Assembly: GCA_947170225.1 (NCBI GenBank)
Contig: CAMVSQ010000002.1
Coordinates: 27,044 to 91,043, forward strand
Length of the DNA: 64,000 bases
Direction: 5' to 3'
Source: an uncultured bacterium
GTDB lineage: Bacteria > Patescibacteriota > Gracilibacteria > Absconditabacterales > Absconditicoccaceae
The notes beneath the pieces were generated by a model. That model was not told where the DNA came from, ran no database searches, and saw only the letters and a list, made by a program, of their open reading frames with translations. This document shows, piece after piece, positions 24,544-34,491 of the stretch (the stretch's first letter is position 1; each line of letters opens with the position of its first letter). The translations under genes were made by a program, and so were the position numbers.

Positions 24544-25605
24544 TTATATATCAAGATGTTGGTCTCACACATATCATGTATATGGTGCGACAAAAAACTT
24601 TGAATATGAATTTTTTAGCGACAAAGTAGTACTCAGTGTAATTTCTTCAGAAGACACTTGTCCATACATATTCATAGTAAAGCTAATTTTTATATAAGGA
24701 TCGTAAAGATTATCTGTATCTTTAGTAGCTAAATATGGATCTTTGTTTGGATAAATGTCTATTTTAAAATCATTTACGGTGACTTTTCTGCTTGTTATAT
24801 CCACTCGTCAATCATCAAAATCTACTGGTAATTTATATCATGTAATAACTTCTGTACCTTTACATGAAAATCATTGAGAATAATCACATGCCCGTGTATC
24901 TATAAATCCATCAAATGCTCATCGTGATTTAAAATCGTGATTTTGTCATGCGTCAAATCATTTTAATTTTAGCATTTGGATTATGTATAGTGATTCATTT
25001 TTTCATGAAAAGCCAGCTATACCATCTAAATCTACTCAAGTTTTAAAAATTCTCCTAAAATAGTATCTTTCTGTTCAATTTGGACTAATTAGATATAAAT
25101 ATTCCAATCATGTATTTGGAGATATGGCAATAGGTCAGTTTTTCATATTTCCTCATGAATTTTGGGAACTATTTAGATTTTCAAGATCTGTAAGTTTTCG
25201 ATGTTGGAAATAATATTCTCCATATTTTTGGTTTCATTCATATTCACATCATCAGTCTGTATCTCGTGCTTTTATGCTGTATCCTCCATTGGATTCGTAA
25301 TCTCTATCTCAACAATAATATCGCTGTCCGCTATTTCCGTAAGTAGAAAATCCAGATCCATCTGGTCAAAATCAAAGTATTTTGCGGTTGAAATATTCTT
25401 CGTAGTCTATGTTGTAATCAATGGCCGCTTCATGAATTCTGTCGATCAGATCGCTGGCTTCAGCAGTAAGTACTCTCTTGTTTGCTATTTTTCAGTCAGT
25501 TTTTCTGATGCTTGTGTATATTCACATCACGATACCTATAAATAGTCAAACGATTAGCAAAGATAATAAAACCTCCACTAAAGTAAATCATTTTTTATTT
25601 TTCAT
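24544..25605 (-). CDS. Type IV pilin-like protein with class III signal peptide
   Basis: 353 residues. Starts MKNKKGFTLVEVLLSLLIVG: a prepilin-peptidase site (G/F at 6/7, Glu at mature +5) and the hydrophobic alpha-helix of pilins. The glycine before the cut is encoded by TGA. The rest is a large aromatic, Gly/Asp-rich exported domain with four or more cysteines. A minor pilin or pseudopilin of a type IV filament is likely; no other pilus genes are adjacent. Confidence 0.8.
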
Positions 25606-25776
25606 GTGATTTTGTATTAATGTATAAAAATTGAAATTATACTGTCATTATTAGTATTTTATGCTCAAAATTCAAGAGAAAGACAATTTTTTTTTAATTT
25701 TCATTTGATTTTGTTTTTTATATTTGTACACCTATTCTATATAAAGAAATGTGTTTTATTTTTTATTGTAAAAAAA

Positions 25777-26361
25777 ATGACATTGATACCTAGTGTAATA
25801 GAAAGGACTAAAAGTGGAGAAAGAGCTTATGATATTTATTCTAGATTGTTGGAAGATAGAATTGTTTTTGTTTGAGATGCTGTAGATTCTAGTCTGGTAA
25901 ATACTGTGGTTGCTCAGCTTTTGTATTTGGAAAAAAAAGATCCAGAAAAAGATATCGTAATGTACATAAACTCACCTGGATGAGAAATTTACAGCTGAAT
26001 GGCAATTTATGATACCATGCAATATATAAAATGTGATGTAGTGACAATTGCTACGGGGCTTGCTGCATCTATGGGATCTGTATATCTAGCATGATGAACA
26101 AAATGAAAAAGGTATGCTCTTCCTCACAGTAAAATTATGATTCATCAGCCGTTAATAAGTGGAGGTGGTATTACATGACAAGCAACAGATATTCAGATTG
26201 AAGCTATGGAAATGATAAAAATAAAAAAATTATTTATAGAACTTATGGCAAAAAATACAGGTCAAGACATAAAAAAAGTGGAACAGGATATGGAAAGAAA
26301 CAACTGGATGACCCCACAAGATGCTTTGAAGTATGGATTGATTGATAAGATTATAGAATAG
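25777..26361 (+). CDS. clpP: ATP-dependent Clp protease proteolytic subunit
   Basis: 194-residue serine protease that forms the double heptamer served by Clp ATPases. Catalytic triad Ser98 (AASMGS), His123 (KIMIHQP) and Asp171 (EQDMERN). The conserved SPGGEIYSGMAIYD carries two TGA-encoded glycines, among the clearest proofs of code 25 here. ClpB, encoded at 57.8 kb, is a disaggregase and not its partner. Confidence 0.96.
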
Positions 26362-26370
26362 ATAGTATAT

Positions 26371-26445
26371 GTCATTCTGAGGGAACGAAGTGACTGAAGA
26401 ATCTATTTATAATTGATTTAGATTCTTCGCTTTGCTCAGAATGAC
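26371..26445. repeat. Palindromic repeat copy (GTCATTCTGAG family)
   Basis: GTCATTCTGAGGGAACGAAG / CTTTGCTCAGAATGAC with inner GAAGAATCT / AGATTCTTC arms: a near-perfect long hairpin ten bases after clpP, possibly doubling as its terminator. Confidence 0.82.
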
Positions 26446-26475
26446 AATTTGTTTTTACTTTGTAAAAGTTTTCTA

Positions 26476-26781
26476 ATGTGTTGAAATGAAAATTGTCATA
26501 AACACGATTGCCATTGTGGACATGAACATTGTGAATGCGAACATGGAAGTTGTGATTATCATGAGCATGAAATATATAATTGATATAATGAATGAGATAT
26601 TGTTTGAGAAACAGATTTCCAAATTGTGGATAAAGATGAATTAGAAAACATGAAAAACAGTTGAGAAGTGTGATGAAATTTGTGAGATGATTTGGTGAAA
26701 ATGTGATTTATAGATGAAAATGATGAACTGTATGAAGAAATGAAAAATGAAAAAAGAGATGGAGTTATGTATGATATTTAA
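26476..26781 (+). CDS. Cys/His-rich small acidic protein
   Basis: 101 residues. Seven cysteines (2, 7, 12, 14, 19, 21, 26) and eight histidines lie in the first 31 residues, a probable metal-binding head. An acidic, glycine-bearing tail follows (DFQIVDKDELENMK, DEL-rich). It carries several in-frame TGA codons, so it is a native gene, and it sits between two palindromic repeats after clpP. No family recognised; zinc or copper binding is inference. Confidence 0.7.
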
Positions 26782-26819
26782 ATTCGTTTATTCACATAGC
26801 TCAATATAATGATTCCATA

Positions 26820-26890
26820 GTCATTCTGAGGAATGAAATGACGAAGAATCTAGAAAAAATAATAAGATTCTTCACTTCGTTCAGAATGAC
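26820..26890. repeat. Palindromic repeat copy (GTCATTCTGAG family)
   Basis: GTCATTCTGAGGAATGAAAT / CTTCGTTCAGAATGAC with inner GAAGAATCT / AGATTCTTC arms, directly before recJ. Confidence 0.8.
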
Positions 26891-26917
26891 ATCAAAAAAA
26901 AGTAAAATAAATAAATC

Positions 26918-28573
26918 ATGAAATACGAAATTTTATGTGATGATAGTAAATTAGGTCTAGTTGATAGACTTTTGAGAGTGAGAGGCATCAGCGATGATGT
27001 CGATCTTTTTTTGAATCCAAAATGTAAAGACTATCGAAATGATCCGTTTAAATTGAATGATATGGATAAAGCAGTTGAAAGAATAATACAATGACTGAAA
27101 AAGTGAGAAAAAATAATGATTTTTGGGGATTATGACTGTGATTGAGTGACTTCAAGCTATATTTTGTATGAATTTTTTACAAAATATTTGCACTACAAAA
27201 ATATTAGCATAATGTATCCAAATAGAGTAGAAGACGGTTATGGTCTGAAAAACAAACATATTGATATAATGAAAGAAAAGTGAATTGATTTGATAATCAC
27301 TGTAGATAATGGAATTACTAGTATTGATGAGGTAGAATACGGAAAACAACAATGAATTGATATAATTATCACAGATCATCACAAAAATTTGGAAACTTTG
27401 CCAGATGCTGTAGCTGTGGTAAATCCTGTAGTTTCTCCTGAATACGGTTGTAGTTTTTTGGCTTGAGTAGGTGTAGCATTTAAATTGATTGCTGCATTAC
27501 TTGAAAAAAGCAAATATGATCAAGATAAGAAAAATGAAATATTTAATTATTTCTTGCCAATTGTGGCGATTTGAACGGTGGCAGATATTGTGCCATTGCT
27601 TGGAGAAAATAGATTATTTGTAAAAAAATGATTAAATTTGATAAACAATCATCGCGATAAAATACCGAGAAGTTTGCAGTGATATTTACAATATTTGAAT
27701 TTAAAAGAAGTGGATGCATTTCATTTTGGATTTGTGATAGGACCAAGGATAAATGCTTGATGAAGAATTGATTCACCATATACAAGTTTGAAAACTTTGA
27801 TGTATAATGGAGAAAAGCAAAGACAAGTACTAGAGAAATTGGATATGATAAATTCTGAAAGAAAAAAAATGCAAGAAGATGCTTTTAAAATTGCAGAAAA
27901 AAATATTGATCTAAAAGAGAAGATACTGATTGCGGAGCATGAAGATTTCCATGAATGAATTGTATGAATAGTTTCTGGAAAAATCACTGAAAAATACAAC
28001 AAACCAAGCATTGTACTAAAAATTGATAATGAAAAATGATTAGCAATTTGAAGTTTGAGGTGACCGGAATATTTCGATGTGATAGAGATGCTACAGCAAA
28101 ATGCTGATATTTTAGAAAAATTTGGGTGACACAAATGAGCGTGATGATTGTCTGTCAAATTGGAAAATTTAGCTGAATTGAAAGAAAGAATAAAGCAATA
28201 TTGCTTGGAAAAGGTAGCTGATGAAAATTTAGAAAAAATAATTTATATTGATACGAAATTTTTTGAAAATGAACGAGATAATGAGATAATCAAAAAAATT
28301 GCAGATTTGTGACCATTTGGGGAAGGAAATCCAGAACCACAATTTTTGTTTGAAAATGTGAAAATAGATAATATCCAAAAAGTCTGAAAAAATTGAAATG
28401 GGCATATGAAAATTAAGTGAATTTTATGAGAGAAAAAAATTGATTTCCTATTTTGGTGAAAATGAGATATGATAGAAGATATTGAAAATAGAAAGGAAAT
28501 TAGTATTGTCTGAAAAGTAAAAAAAGATGATTTCAATGGTAATTATTCTGTTGTTTGAGTTGAAATATTGTAG
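26918..28573 (+). CDS. recJ: Single-stranded-DNA exonuclease RecJ
   Basis: 551 residues. DHH phosphoesterase: IFGDYDCDGVTSSY near residue 70, VDNGITS near 130, ITDHHKN near 150, VAIGTVADIVPL, and the DHHA1 GGHKGAGG block. It degrades 5'-ended ssDNA in recombination and repair. The DHHA1 glycines and the one in DCDGVT are TGA. Length matches the family. Confidence 0.95.
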
Positions 28574-28580
28574 CTATTTT

Positions 28581-28644
28581 GTCATTCTGAGCGAAGTGAA
28601 AAATCTAATTTAAGATTCTTCGTCGTTTCACTCCTCAGAATGAC
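28581..28644. repeat. Palindromic repeat copy (GTCATTCTGAG family)
   Basis: GTCATTCTGAGCGAAGTGAA / TTTCACTCCTCAGAATGAC, short form, seven bases after recJ. Confidence 0.8.
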
Positions 28645-28680
28645 ATGTATATAATTTATTTATGTATAGTATATTTATAA

Positions 28681-29148
28681 ATGAACGAACAAGAAAAAGA
28701 GCAAATTAAGAGCATTATAGCAAATTTTGTGGAAGCAAAATGATATTTCCCATATATTATAGATTTGGAACAACATCCAATGTTTTGACCAATTTTCAAA
28801 TGATTGGACAAAGAAAAAAAAGAATGAGTAGAAAAAATTATCGATGAATGTATTGTGGAAAAAATCAATTCATACAAGACAAAATGATGAGAATTATTTA
28901 GGAGATTTTTTGAAGTAAATGAAGAAGATTTCTGGAATTTTAGAGATATGAATTGTGATGATAATTTTGCACAAACAAGAGAATTTCAAGAATTATGAAA
29001 AAAAGTAGAAGCTGAAATGTTTAGGTATGAATGAATTTTGACTGAAAGAATGCTTGATCAAGAAAAATGACTTGATAAAGTAGTTTGATCATTCTATAAC
29101 ATCGTATATAGTTTCTTCCCAAGATTTAATTTGATAAATAGTGATTAA
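28681..29148 (+). CDS. Hypothetical protein
   Basis: 155 residues, soluble, Lys/Glu-rich and mostly helical in character; starts MNEQEKEQIKSIIANFVEAK and ends with an aromatic stretch (SFYNIVYSFFPRFNL). Contains code-25 glycines. No family recognised. Precedes the structured ncRNA. Confidence 0.65.
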
Positions 29149-29155
29149 AAAAAAC

Positions 29156-29183
29156 TTGAAATTTTTGGTTTTTTATTTATGAT
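29156..29183 (+). promoter_or_regulatory. Predicted promoter of the 29.2-kb ncRNA
   Basis: TTGAAA, 16-base spacer, TATGAT. The likely start falls at about 29190, exactly at the first base of the long closing stem. Confidence 0.55.
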
Positions 29184-29189
29184 ATAAGT

Positions 29190-29301
29190 ACGTTGGTATT
29201 CGGATTCTCGAGCACATATGTGTGTTTTTGTTTAGTAAGGTTTCTGAAAAACAAAATCATGCACCCAATATAAAATTAATTATCCCGCCGAAATACCGAT
29301 G
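29190..29301 (+). ncRNA. Putative structured small RNA (unassigned)
   Basis: No ORF fits. CGTTGGTATTCGG (29191-29203) pairs with CCGAAATACCGATG (29288-29301) over 13 pairs with one bulge. Inside are CACATATGTG (self-complementary) and an 8-pair helix TTTTGTTT/AAACAAAA. An intrinsic terminator follows, so the transcript would be about 165 nt. Size is like 6S RNA, but I see no diagnostic motif of 6S, SRP, tmRNA or RNase P. Confidence 0.5.
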
Positions 29302-29308
29302 TCAGTGC

Positions 29309-29358
29309 GTGTGCAATCTTGTTCAAATCATTGGATGACATTGCACACATTTTTTTGT
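29309..29358 (+). terminator. Intrinsic terminator of the ncRNA
   Basis: GTGTGCAAT pairs perfectly with ATTGCACAC, followed by A then a T-rich tract (TTTTTTTGTTTTTTT). Confidence 0.8.
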
Positions 29359-29414
29359 TTTTTTACAATTTTTTGCTAAGTTTATTTATTTGGCTATTAT
29401 CTGAAATCAATGTG

Positions 29415-29738
29415 TTACTTTTTCTTTGAAACAATATTCAAATATTGCTGATTAAGCTTTTGAACTCAATTTTCTAATCTGTAGTAATGATACAAGTAGG
29501 CTCATTCCAGGATAATTAGGACAGAATCTAACATGCAAAAGAATATATTATTTGCTGAATTTACAAAAAATATTGCTAATAAAGTTCAAATGAAGATTGT
29601 GACAAAAAGATGGACTATTCTTTCGTGTTTGAATCGCTCTAATGATTCCTTGATATATTTCTCATCTGTGATTTTTTTTGATTCAATATCTGAAATCAGG
29701 TTTTCCAATTTATCTGCTATTCATGGATTTTTTTTCAT
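29415..29738 (-). CDS. Small membrane protein, hypothetical
   Basis: 107 residues: a charged cytoplasmic helix (KLENLISDIESKKITDEKY), two hydrophobic segments (about residues 43-80) and a short basic tail. Resembles a two-helix membrane hairpin. Starts about 75 bases after the alaS stop, beyond a hairpin. Function unknown. Confidence 0.62.
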
Positions 29739-29784
29739 ATTTTGTGATATTTTTTAAATTGCTTATGTGTTGTCCCAGGGGTTG

Positions 29785-29815
29785 AAAATTAACCTCGGGG
29801 TCGAGTCGTTAATTT
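29785..29815 (-). terminator. Hairpin directly after the alaS stop
   Basis: On the minus strand AATTAAC/GTTAATT encloses CTCG/CGAG with an ACCC loop, followed by TTTTC. A clean two-step stem with only a short T tract; it starts right at the alaS TAA. Confidence 0.55.
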
Positions 29816-31373
29816 ATCCAACAAAATGTAAAAATACACCTTCATATTTTTGGACATCTTTGATGTACAATGTCTCTCATGAATCTAATGTAATATTTCC
29901 ACTATCTCATTTTTGTCATCCAGATTCTGCATAGAATGGTGTCTGATCAAAAATCAAAATTCTCTGCCCGTTCACCTCAAAATCTTTGAGAAGTTTGCAA
30001 TCTGCAGAGCTCTGCTTACCGTATCAAAGAAATTTTGTTTGAGGAATTCATTCTAAATATTTTGACCAATCGATATCTTTTTGAAATTTGGCAGATGAAC
30101 GAGATCTTTCTTTTTGATTTTCTAATTCTTTTTTGAATCATGCTTCATCAATTGATATATTTTTTTCCAGACAAATTTCTTTAGTCAATTCTACTGGGAA
30201 TCAGCAAGTATCGTACAAAAAGAATACATCTTTTCAATCTAAGTTATTTCATGATAAAATTTTTAGTTTTTCATCGAGAACTTTGAGTCCTCTGCTGATT
30301 GTATTTTTAAAGGTTAGAATTTCGTCCATGAGCGACTTTATCACATCTTCTACTTTTAGTGGACGAGTATTATTGCTTACGAATGTTACAATTTCTGACA
30401 ACATTAATTTTAGTTCGTCATTTGAGATGTCTTTTAGGAGCATCAAATTGTAGTACATTCTCCTTATTATCATCCTGAGAACGTACCCAGCTCAGACATT
30501 TGATTGAATAACTCAATCATTCAAGAGTAATCCTGCCGTCCTGAGGTGATCTGCAATAATTCTAAATCTTCTCTCATTTCATAAGTATTGAAGTCATGTA
30601 TATTTTGAAATTGTATCCAAAATTGGTTGAAAATTATCTGTTTCGAAAATTGTTGGTTTATTTTGTAAAACTCTGCACATTCTCTCGTATCACATTCAAG
30701 TATCTACATTTTGATGTGGTAATTTTGTCAGAGTTCAGGATTCATCACGATAAAATTGCATGAAAACATTATTCCAAATCTCCATCCAATTTTCTTCGTC
30801 ATCTTTTACATTTGATTCCAGTGGTGGCAATCCTTCTCATATATAATAAAATATTTCAGTATCTGGTCAACATGGTCAGACTGGTCATGGAGTCCATCGA
30901 TTGTCATCAGCTCAAAGAAATGAAATTTTATCAGCAGGTATTCCAGCTTGTAATCGGCAATCTGCTGTTTCTTGGTCTCTTGGTGCATTTTCATCTCATT
31001 CAAATACTGTGACTGCCAATTTTTTTGGATCAAATCACAATTCATTTACCAAAAAATCATAAGAATATTGGACTGCTTCTTTTTTGAAATAGTCTCACAA
31101 TGATCGATTTCCCATCATTTCAAAAAATGTCAAATGTGATGAATCTCAGACTGCATTTATATCGTTTGTCCTCACGCATTTTTGGATATTGAATAATCTT
31201 TTTCAAACTGGGTGAGTCTTTCCCGCTAAATATGGGACAAGTTGTTGCATTCAAGCAACATTGAACATTGCAGTACTTTCTTTGCTTGCGACAAGTGAAA
31301 CTTCTGGCAAATGCTTATGATCATTTTTTAGTCGAAATTGTTCTCGTTTTTGTCTAAGTGTCTTTCAGTCCAT
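29814..31373 (-). CDS. alaS: Alanyl-tRNA synthetase lacking the editing and C-Ala domains
   Basis: 519 residues against roughly 870 for full AlaRS. The class II core is intact (EVSLVASKESTAMFNVAGMQ, NIQKCVRTNDI, FFEMMGNRSLGDYF, NRWTPGPVGPCGPDTEI, LPHQNVDTGMGYERM), as is the tRNA-recognition helical domain. The chain stops after AESGGQKGDSG and VQKYEGVFLHFVG, the first strands of the editing module, before the HxxxH/CxxxH zinc motifs. The stop is TAA followed by a hairpin, so it looks like a real gene end, not a frameshift. Confidence 0.88.
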
Positions 31374-31432
31374 TTGTTCAAAAAAAATACTAAATAATGA
31401 TTACTTTTATATATAATGATTTCATTTTCAAT

Positions 31433-31463
31433 AAAAAAATCCCTACTAAATTTTAGTAGGGAG
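31433..31463 (-). terminator. Intrinsic terminator
   Basis: On the minus strand CTCCCTACTAAA/TTTAGTAGGGA followed by TTTTTTT. Ends the transcript of the PP2C-like membrane protein. Confidence 0.85.
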
Positions 31464-31486
31464 ATTGTATAAATTTTTGTTTTTTA

Positions 31487-33571
31487 CTATTCTAGATTAT
31501 TGCTTGAAACTGCTTTTAGAGTATCGTCTTTTTCTACACTTTTTATATATTCGTATAAATTGATTTTGTTTACTCATTCGTTTGTCAAAATATACATTTC
31601 TGGGTTGTTTCAAGTGCTATCTGGGATAGAAACATCCTTTACTTCTTCAGATGTCAAAGCAAATTTGAAACTAAATAAATATGTCAGGTTGTATTTTGAT
31701 GTGTTTGCATCATTTGTTTTCAAGGGGTTTGAAGTATAGATAGTAAATGTTTTGTTTACTCTATCAAATAAATATACATATTTTGAATTTAGTGATGCTA
31801 TTACTTTTACATCATTTGAATATTTGTTTGTCATAGTATCTCATCACAATAATTTGATTTCGCGGACATCCAATGTAGAACCATTTCATGGTCTTCGGAA
31901 TTGATACAATTTTCCATTATTTCGTGCCAAGAATGTAGAATCAATAGCCATTCAAGCAAAATTTCACTCAAATGAAACAGAGTCTGTATATCACTCCACA
32001 ACTGAATAATTTTGTCATGCTTGGTATACTGTTTGTGATCATACTGTATTTCTGTATCTGGTGACTACTACCCCATTTAAGGCACTATTTAGATTTGGCT
32101 GGAATACATAAAAATTTGATTTTCAATAAACTCAAACTCATCCTACAGTATCTGGGAATCACAATCAATCAATGGTAGTCACTGGTTCAATTCATGCTTT
32201 CACTATATTGTACACGCGTCAATCAGAAGTGTAGCAATATAGTCCATCTCTCAGCAAATTTACAGAACATCAAGCGATATTTGTATCAATACCGTACTCT
32301 ATCAATCATCATCTAGATCAGTCATTTACTGCTCAAATCAATGCTCACTTAGTTCATCAGATATTTATAGATTTTTGGTAATCTATATATAATACATCTC
32401 ACATTTTACCTTTTTCGGTTGAATTGAATGAAATTTGTCTAGTTTTTATTCATGTAGCAGCATCATCCAATTGAGAAAGATTTTCTATCCTAATAATATT
32501 GAATCCTTTGTAATAATCGTCTTCTACAATTCATTTTAGGCTGTCAACATCTTCCAGCCATCTTCCATTTTGTTCCAATAATGTCAATTTTTCTACTATC
32601 TCATTGTATTTGATAGATTTATCATCTGATGATGGGTCCATTTGCTGAAACAAGTAAATATCTTTTTTGATATCATCAATGGTAATATCAACTATGGATC
32701 ATGATTCGGTAATTATTGAATTATCATGTTTTGTGTCCAACAGAGCAGACAAAACGCTGTATAATAGCACTAATACTATTATACCCAAAACACCTATGAC
32801 TACATAATATTTGTTTTCTCAAAGTTTTTTCATCCATGCTTTGCTGGCTGTAAATTTTCATTTCATCCAAGATCATCATTTTTTGGTAATTGATGATGTA
32901 TCGGAATTTGATAGTATATTTCCATGAATGTAATAACTTGATACTAATCAAATTTTGTCTTTTTCTATCCTAGAAAGCAATGTTTTTTCAAAAACATCCA
33001 AAAATGATGTTTCATCTTGATCAATTATTTGTTCAAGCTCCTTGATATCTCATTGATCCAATACATCGGTAATTTTGGTTCATGTATAGACTATTTCGTC
33101 TCATGTTTCTATATTTCATTCCACAAAGTCTGAAAACAAATCTATTTTTGTTTTTTTGTTTACTCCGTTGTGCAACTGATAATACAATTTACTATCTCTA
33201 AATATCAATATGGATGTATCTCAAATCATAGATGATATTATGGTATCTCATGCAATAATTTGGATATATCATTTGATAGAAAAACGCTCAATATCCGTCA
33301 CTTTGTCTGCAAATAATTTTAGTTTTACATTTAAATTTTGTAATCAATTTTCCAAATTGTTTTTTAGATCTCATTCATCATAAATTTCTGTATTGATTTT
33401 TTCCATCAAATCAGCCAAAAAATCTTGGATCAAATCTTTTTGATATTCCAAAAATTTTTCTGATTCTAGTATTACATATGTATTTATCTGCACTCAATTT
33501 GTCAATTTCTCTTTGAATTGAAATTGCTGATTTGCTGCCAAGTAATTGTATTTTTTTTCTCTTATTTGCAT
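31487..33571 (-). CDS. Membrane protein with PP2C-like N-terminus and large exported domain
   Basis: 694 residues. The first 250 are cytoplasmic and resemble a degenerate PP2C phosphatase (GDTSILIFRDSKLYYQLHNG, then TGDEIVYTGTKITDVLD), without obvious metal aspartates in all places. A single hydrophobic helix lies near 290-315 (YYVVIGVLGIIVLVLLYSVL). The exported part of about 375 residues has repeated short strand patterns, perhaps a propeller. Possible signalling or scaffold role at the envelope; not assigned to a named family. Confidence 0.6.
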
Positions 33572-33650
33572 GGTAAATAATTAAGAATTAGTGATTAAAA
33601 ATAAATAATAAAAATTTTTTGTTTACTACAATTTTTATAATTATATAAAA

Positions 33651-34466
33651 TTATTCTTTTTTCAACACCAAATACTTAAAAACATAACATGGAGCATAAA
33701 GTGTGCTTTTTATTTTCTTCCAATTCCTTTTAGGATCTGTGATAAATCTCCATAATCGTTCAAGTTTTAGCTTTCTGACAAAATTTGGGGCTCTTTTTTG
33801 TACTCATTGTATTTGATTGTTTCATCACGAAGCAGCAATAAAGTCAAATAGACCTCAAACTGTGAATATGATCAATTGATTATTTTTTATTTTACTCAAA
33901 TTTTTTTGTACTCGCAACTCTTGGATTGGTGTTCATCTTGCAATTAGCATCACATTTATAGGATTTTCTACAAATTGCAGATCTTCAATTTTTTGCCAAT
34001 AAAAATCAGAATATCAATCTTGAGCATAAATAACATTGAATCATTTTTTTTGATAAATTTTTTGGCATTCTTGGACTATTTCGGATTTTGATCAATATAA
34101 AAAAAGATTGATCCTTTGGCTTCCGTATCTTTTTTTTATTTCATCTAGAAAATATGGAATGAAATCTGTTCAATTTAAGTTTGGTAATTTTTTGGTAGGC
34201 AAATCAAATCAAAAAAGGTTTGCCAATCTCCAATATGTTTGCAGTGCCATACCATCTGGAAACAAAAAATCACTATTTAAAATATATTTTTTGTATTCTT
34301 TTTGTTCTGTGGTTTTTTTTCAGTTATTAAACAATTTTTGCTGATCAATTACAGCGAAATACAAAAAATTTCAAATAAGATATTTTTGCTTTTCATACTT
34401 TGTAAGTATATCATTTACCGCTTTTGAAGCAGAATAAGGATATAATTTTTTTAAAATTTCTATCAA
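33651..34466 (-). CDS. WecG/TagA/CpsF-type glycosyltransferase (GT26)
   Basis: 271 residues. Family blocks: FLFPDGMALQTYWRL, NLNGTDFIPYFLDE, NLFLYGSKSEIVQE, GLFDFIAASG and the C-terminal KLERLWRFITDPKRNW. GT26 enzymes add ManNAc-like sugars to undecaprenyl-PP-GlcNAc. The start is inferred as TTG because a TAA lies three codons upstream and no ATG fits; it begins 25 bases after the SpoIID-fusion stop. Confidence 0.82.
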
Positions 34467-34491
34467 AATATTGTGTTAATAAATAAAATTT

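Noticed and set aside
29533..29757. Plus-strand open frame after the ncRNA
   Set aside because: The minus strand here holds a better two-helix membrane protein with code-25 glycines and a sensible start; the plus frame looks like its shadow.
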